A stretch of 64,000 nt of DNA from Pedobacter frigiditerrae (lineage in GTDB: Bacteria; Bacteroidota; Bacteroidia; Sphingobacteriales; Sphingobacteriaceae), in the NCBI RefSeq assembly GCF_004331645.1, contig NZ_SJSK01000009.1, positions 42,485 to 106,484 of the forward strand, read 5' to 3'. A model generated the notes under the pieces. It searched no databases. It worked only from the letters and a program-made list of their open reading frames with translations, and was not told where the DNA came from. A program made the translations under genes and the position numbers. Shown here piece after piece: positions 62,203 to 64,000 of the stretch; position 1 is the stretch's first letter, and every line of letters begins with the position of its first letter.

Positions 62203-63138
62203 ATGTATATCAATATTAGCGATAGCGAAAAAGGAGATAACAAAGCTAGTAGTGGAGCTTTGGTGCATTATCTGGATAAGGAGAACAGATTATATAAGCC
62301 AGAAGAACCGATGTTATGGTTCAATGGCAAAGGTAGTACCGTCCAATCCTACGAGGTCAAAAATAAACTGGATAACAACATTGCAAAATTAGGTAAGGAA
62401 GATTCGAAGTTCTTTCTCATTAATATCAGTCCAAGCCAAAAAGAAATCAGCCACCTTAAGGAATTGTATGGCGAAGATGGCGCTAGGGAGAAATTAAAAG
62501 AATACGCGATCAAGGTGATGGATGAATATGCAAAGAATTTCAAGCGTACTGACATCAATTCCAATGCAGACCTTTTATGGTTCGGCAAACTGGAAAACCA
62601 CCGTTACTATTCCCATAAAGATAAAGAGGTAAAGAAGGGACAGGTCAAACGGGGAACTGCAAAGCCAGGGGAACAGATGCACGTTCAGGTCATCGTTAGC
62701 CGTAAGGATATTACCAACAAGATCAAACTGAGCCCTATGAACAAATCAAGGGGCAGAAATACGGAACACTCTAAAAAATTAGGCCAGTTTGACCGTGTGG
62801 CATTCAAAAATTCGGGTGAAAAACTGTTCGACCAACAATTCAGTTTTGATAGGCCAATTTCAGAAACTTTTAAATATGCCAACGCAAATGTAAAAGGAAG
62901 CCTAAAAGAGAAAATGGATCTTCATGCGGCGAACAACCAAGTAAAACCTGTCCAAAAAGAGAAGAGTAATGAACTCCAAAGGGAATCGACCACTTATCTC
63001 AAGCTACCAGAACCGACCGATTATCTAGGTCTATTACTGGAAAAGCAAAACAATGAACCACTCGGAACTGGACTTAAAAAGAAGCGTAAACGCAGAAAAC
63101 ACAAATCACAGGATAACGAACAAGGACTAAGTATGTAA
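62203..63138 (+). CDS. DUF5712-type (BtgB-like) mobilization protein, relaxase candidate
   Basis: 311 residues. It opens MYINISDSEKGDNKASSGALVHYLDKENR, then FFLINISPSQKEISHLKELYG and QMHVQVIVSRKD, where a single His-x-Val-x-Val strand recalls the metal-binding strand of MobA/VirD2-type relaxases. The C-terminus is strongly basic (KKKRKRRKHKSQ). It probably nicks the element DNA at oriT and is carried into the recipient. The three-base gap to the gene before suggests translational coupling. Confidence 0.8.
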   Translation: MYINISDSEKGDNKASSGALVHYLDKENRLYKPEEPMLWFNGKGSTVQSYEVKNKLDNNIAKLGKEDSKFFLINISPSQKEISHLKELYGEDGAREKLKEYAIKVMDEYAKNFKRTDINSNADLLWFGKLENHRYYSHKDKEVKKGQVKRGTAKPGEQMHVQVIVSRKDITNKIKLSPMNKSRGRNTEHSKKLGQFDRVAFKNSGEKLFDQQFSFDRPISETFKYANANVKGSLKEKMDLHAANNQVKPVQKEKSNELQRESTTYLKLPEPTDYLGLLLEKQNNEPLGTGLKKKRKRRKHKSQDNEQGLSM

Positions 63139-63158
63139 ACCAATTAAAATATTTTATC

Positions 63159-64000
63159 ATGAATACAGGAGAAGACATCCAAGGGCTAAGGAAGATCGTT
63201 GATTTTACCAGACTGATCAGCATTTTCATTTTAGCCATTCATTTTTATCTGTGCTGCTATATTGCTTTCAAGCAATGGGGCTGGACGGCAGAAATTACCG
63301 ATCGTTTGATAGCAAACATCTCAAAGACAGGACTGTTCAAAGGAGTGCTCATGCCAAAGCTGTTCGCTCTGCTTTTACTGGCTGTTTCGCTGGTTGCAGT
63401 CAAGGGGAAGAAAGATGAAAAAATACAAAAGAATTCGATCATTGCATACCTGTTAACAGGGCTATTGCTTTATTTTATCAGTTCGCTTTGTTTCTACCTT
63501 TATGCACCACCAAAACTGATTGGCGTTTTGTATATGGGCATTACGGCTATTGGTTACATGCTGATCCTGACTGGCGGAGGTCTTTTGAGCAGGCTGATCA
63601 AAAACGGTTTAAGTAAGGATGTTTTCAATTCCGAGAATGAAACTTTTCCGCAGGAAGAACGCCTGTTGGAAAACGAGTATTCTATTAACCTACCTGCAAA
63701 GTATAGGCTTAAAAATAAGGTGAGGGACAGTTGGATCAATATTGTTAATCCTTTTAGGGGAATTTTAGTTGCTGGAACACCGGGCGCAGGAAAGACCTAT
63801 TTTGTGATCAGGCATATCATCGACCAGCACATCAAAAAGGGTTTTTCAATGTTCATCTATGATTTTAAGTTTGACGATCTCTCTAAAATTGCCTACAATA
63901 AACTGCTGAAATACCATCAGAACTATAAGGTAAAGCCTAAATTTTATGCCATTGATCTAGAAAACCCCAAGCACAGATGTAATCCGCTATCGCCGGAAGG
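63159..64000 (+). CDS. MobC-type coupling ATPase (N-terminal part, cut by window edge)
   Basis: 280 codons visible; open to the window edge. Three or four TM helices (about 15-38, 65-85, 95-120, 125-145) precede a cytoplasmic ATPase domain with Walker A GTPGAGKTYF (Lys212) and a following MFIYDFKFDD strand. This matches the VirD4/TraG coupling proteins called MobC in Bacteroidota mobilizable and conjugative elements, which link the relaxosome to the secretion channel. The start MNTGEDIQGLRK fits. The remainder, with the Walker B motif, lies outside. Confidence 0.88.
   Translation, partial: MNTGEDIQGLRKIVDFTRLISIFILAIHFYLCCYIAFKQWGWTAEITDRLIANISKTGLFKGVLMPKLFALLLLAVSLVAVKGKKDEKIQKNSIIAYLLTGLLLYFISSLCFYLYAPPKLIGVLYMGITAIGYMLILTGGGLLSRLIKNGLSKDVFNSENETFPQEERLLENEYSINLPAKYRLKNKVRDSWINIVNPFRGILVAGTPGAGKTYFVIRHIIDQHIKKGFSMFIYDFKFDDLSKIAYNKLLKYHQNYKVKPKFYAIDLENPKHRCNPLSPE

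Noticed and set aside
1..64000. CRISPR array or full insertion sequence
   Set aside because: I saw no regularly spaced identical repeats with unique spacers and no transposase gene; the repeats are dispersed and non-regular.

Overview
The window looks like a chromosomal segment of a Bacteroidota bacterium of the Sphingobacteriaceae, most like Pedobacter. The DNA is AT-rich. It carries SusC/SusD-type and other TonB-linked outer-membrane proteins, a Bacteroidota-style promoter (TTTG, 19 nt, TAnnTTTG) before a tRNA gene, a BshC bacillithiol enzyme, a DUF4295 gene beside rpmG/rpmB, and the order parA-parB-DUF5683-dapB-lepB. The genus is inferred from these features; no database search was possible.

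Layout. 0-26 kb is mostly housekeeping: a DUF3098 gene (cut by the edge) with ftsX, a small lipoprotein, leuS, an ECF sigma factor with a membrane partner, an outer-membrane receptor, a small membrane-gene pair between two related repeats, a peptide-binding lipoprotein, a flavin reductase, parA-parB-DUF5683-dapB-lepB, a MuiA-type protein, an Ldh-family dehydrogenase, bshC, ftsY-rimO, and DUF4295-rpmG-rpmB. 26-41 kb holds acs, a thioredoxin-like lipoprotein, a CsbD protein, a GH130 enzyme, two tandem MG2-like secreted proteins (the downstream one frameshifted), an M16 peptidase, surE and lpxB.

41.2-55.8 kb is an accessory locus: a LacI-type regulator, a formylglycine-generating-type lipoprotein with both active-site cysteines, a promoter region with a perfect LacI-type palindrome, a discoidin-like lipoprotein, a SusC/SusD pair, three zinc-metallopeptidase-like secreted proteins, a ROK sugar kinase and a GH92 alpha-mannosidase. 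It reads as a polysaccharide-utilization locus aimed at mannosylated protein: peptidases cut the protein, GH92 trims mannose, SusCD imports the product and the kinase may phosphorylate a sugar. This is the strongest candidate for a less described system here.

55.9-59.3 kb encodes a single-domain response regulator and a NarL-type regulator overlapping a TPR histidine kinase. At 59,451 a tRNA-Ala(GGC) marks the junction with a mobile element that runs off the right edge: a tyrosine recombinase, a hypothetical gene, an inverted-repeat-rich probable oriT, BtgA/BfmA-like and DUF5712 mobilization genes, and a coupling ATPase cut by the edge.

Short dispersed repeats lie between many chromosomal genes. 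One 16-bp unit also occurs, in frame, inside leuS.
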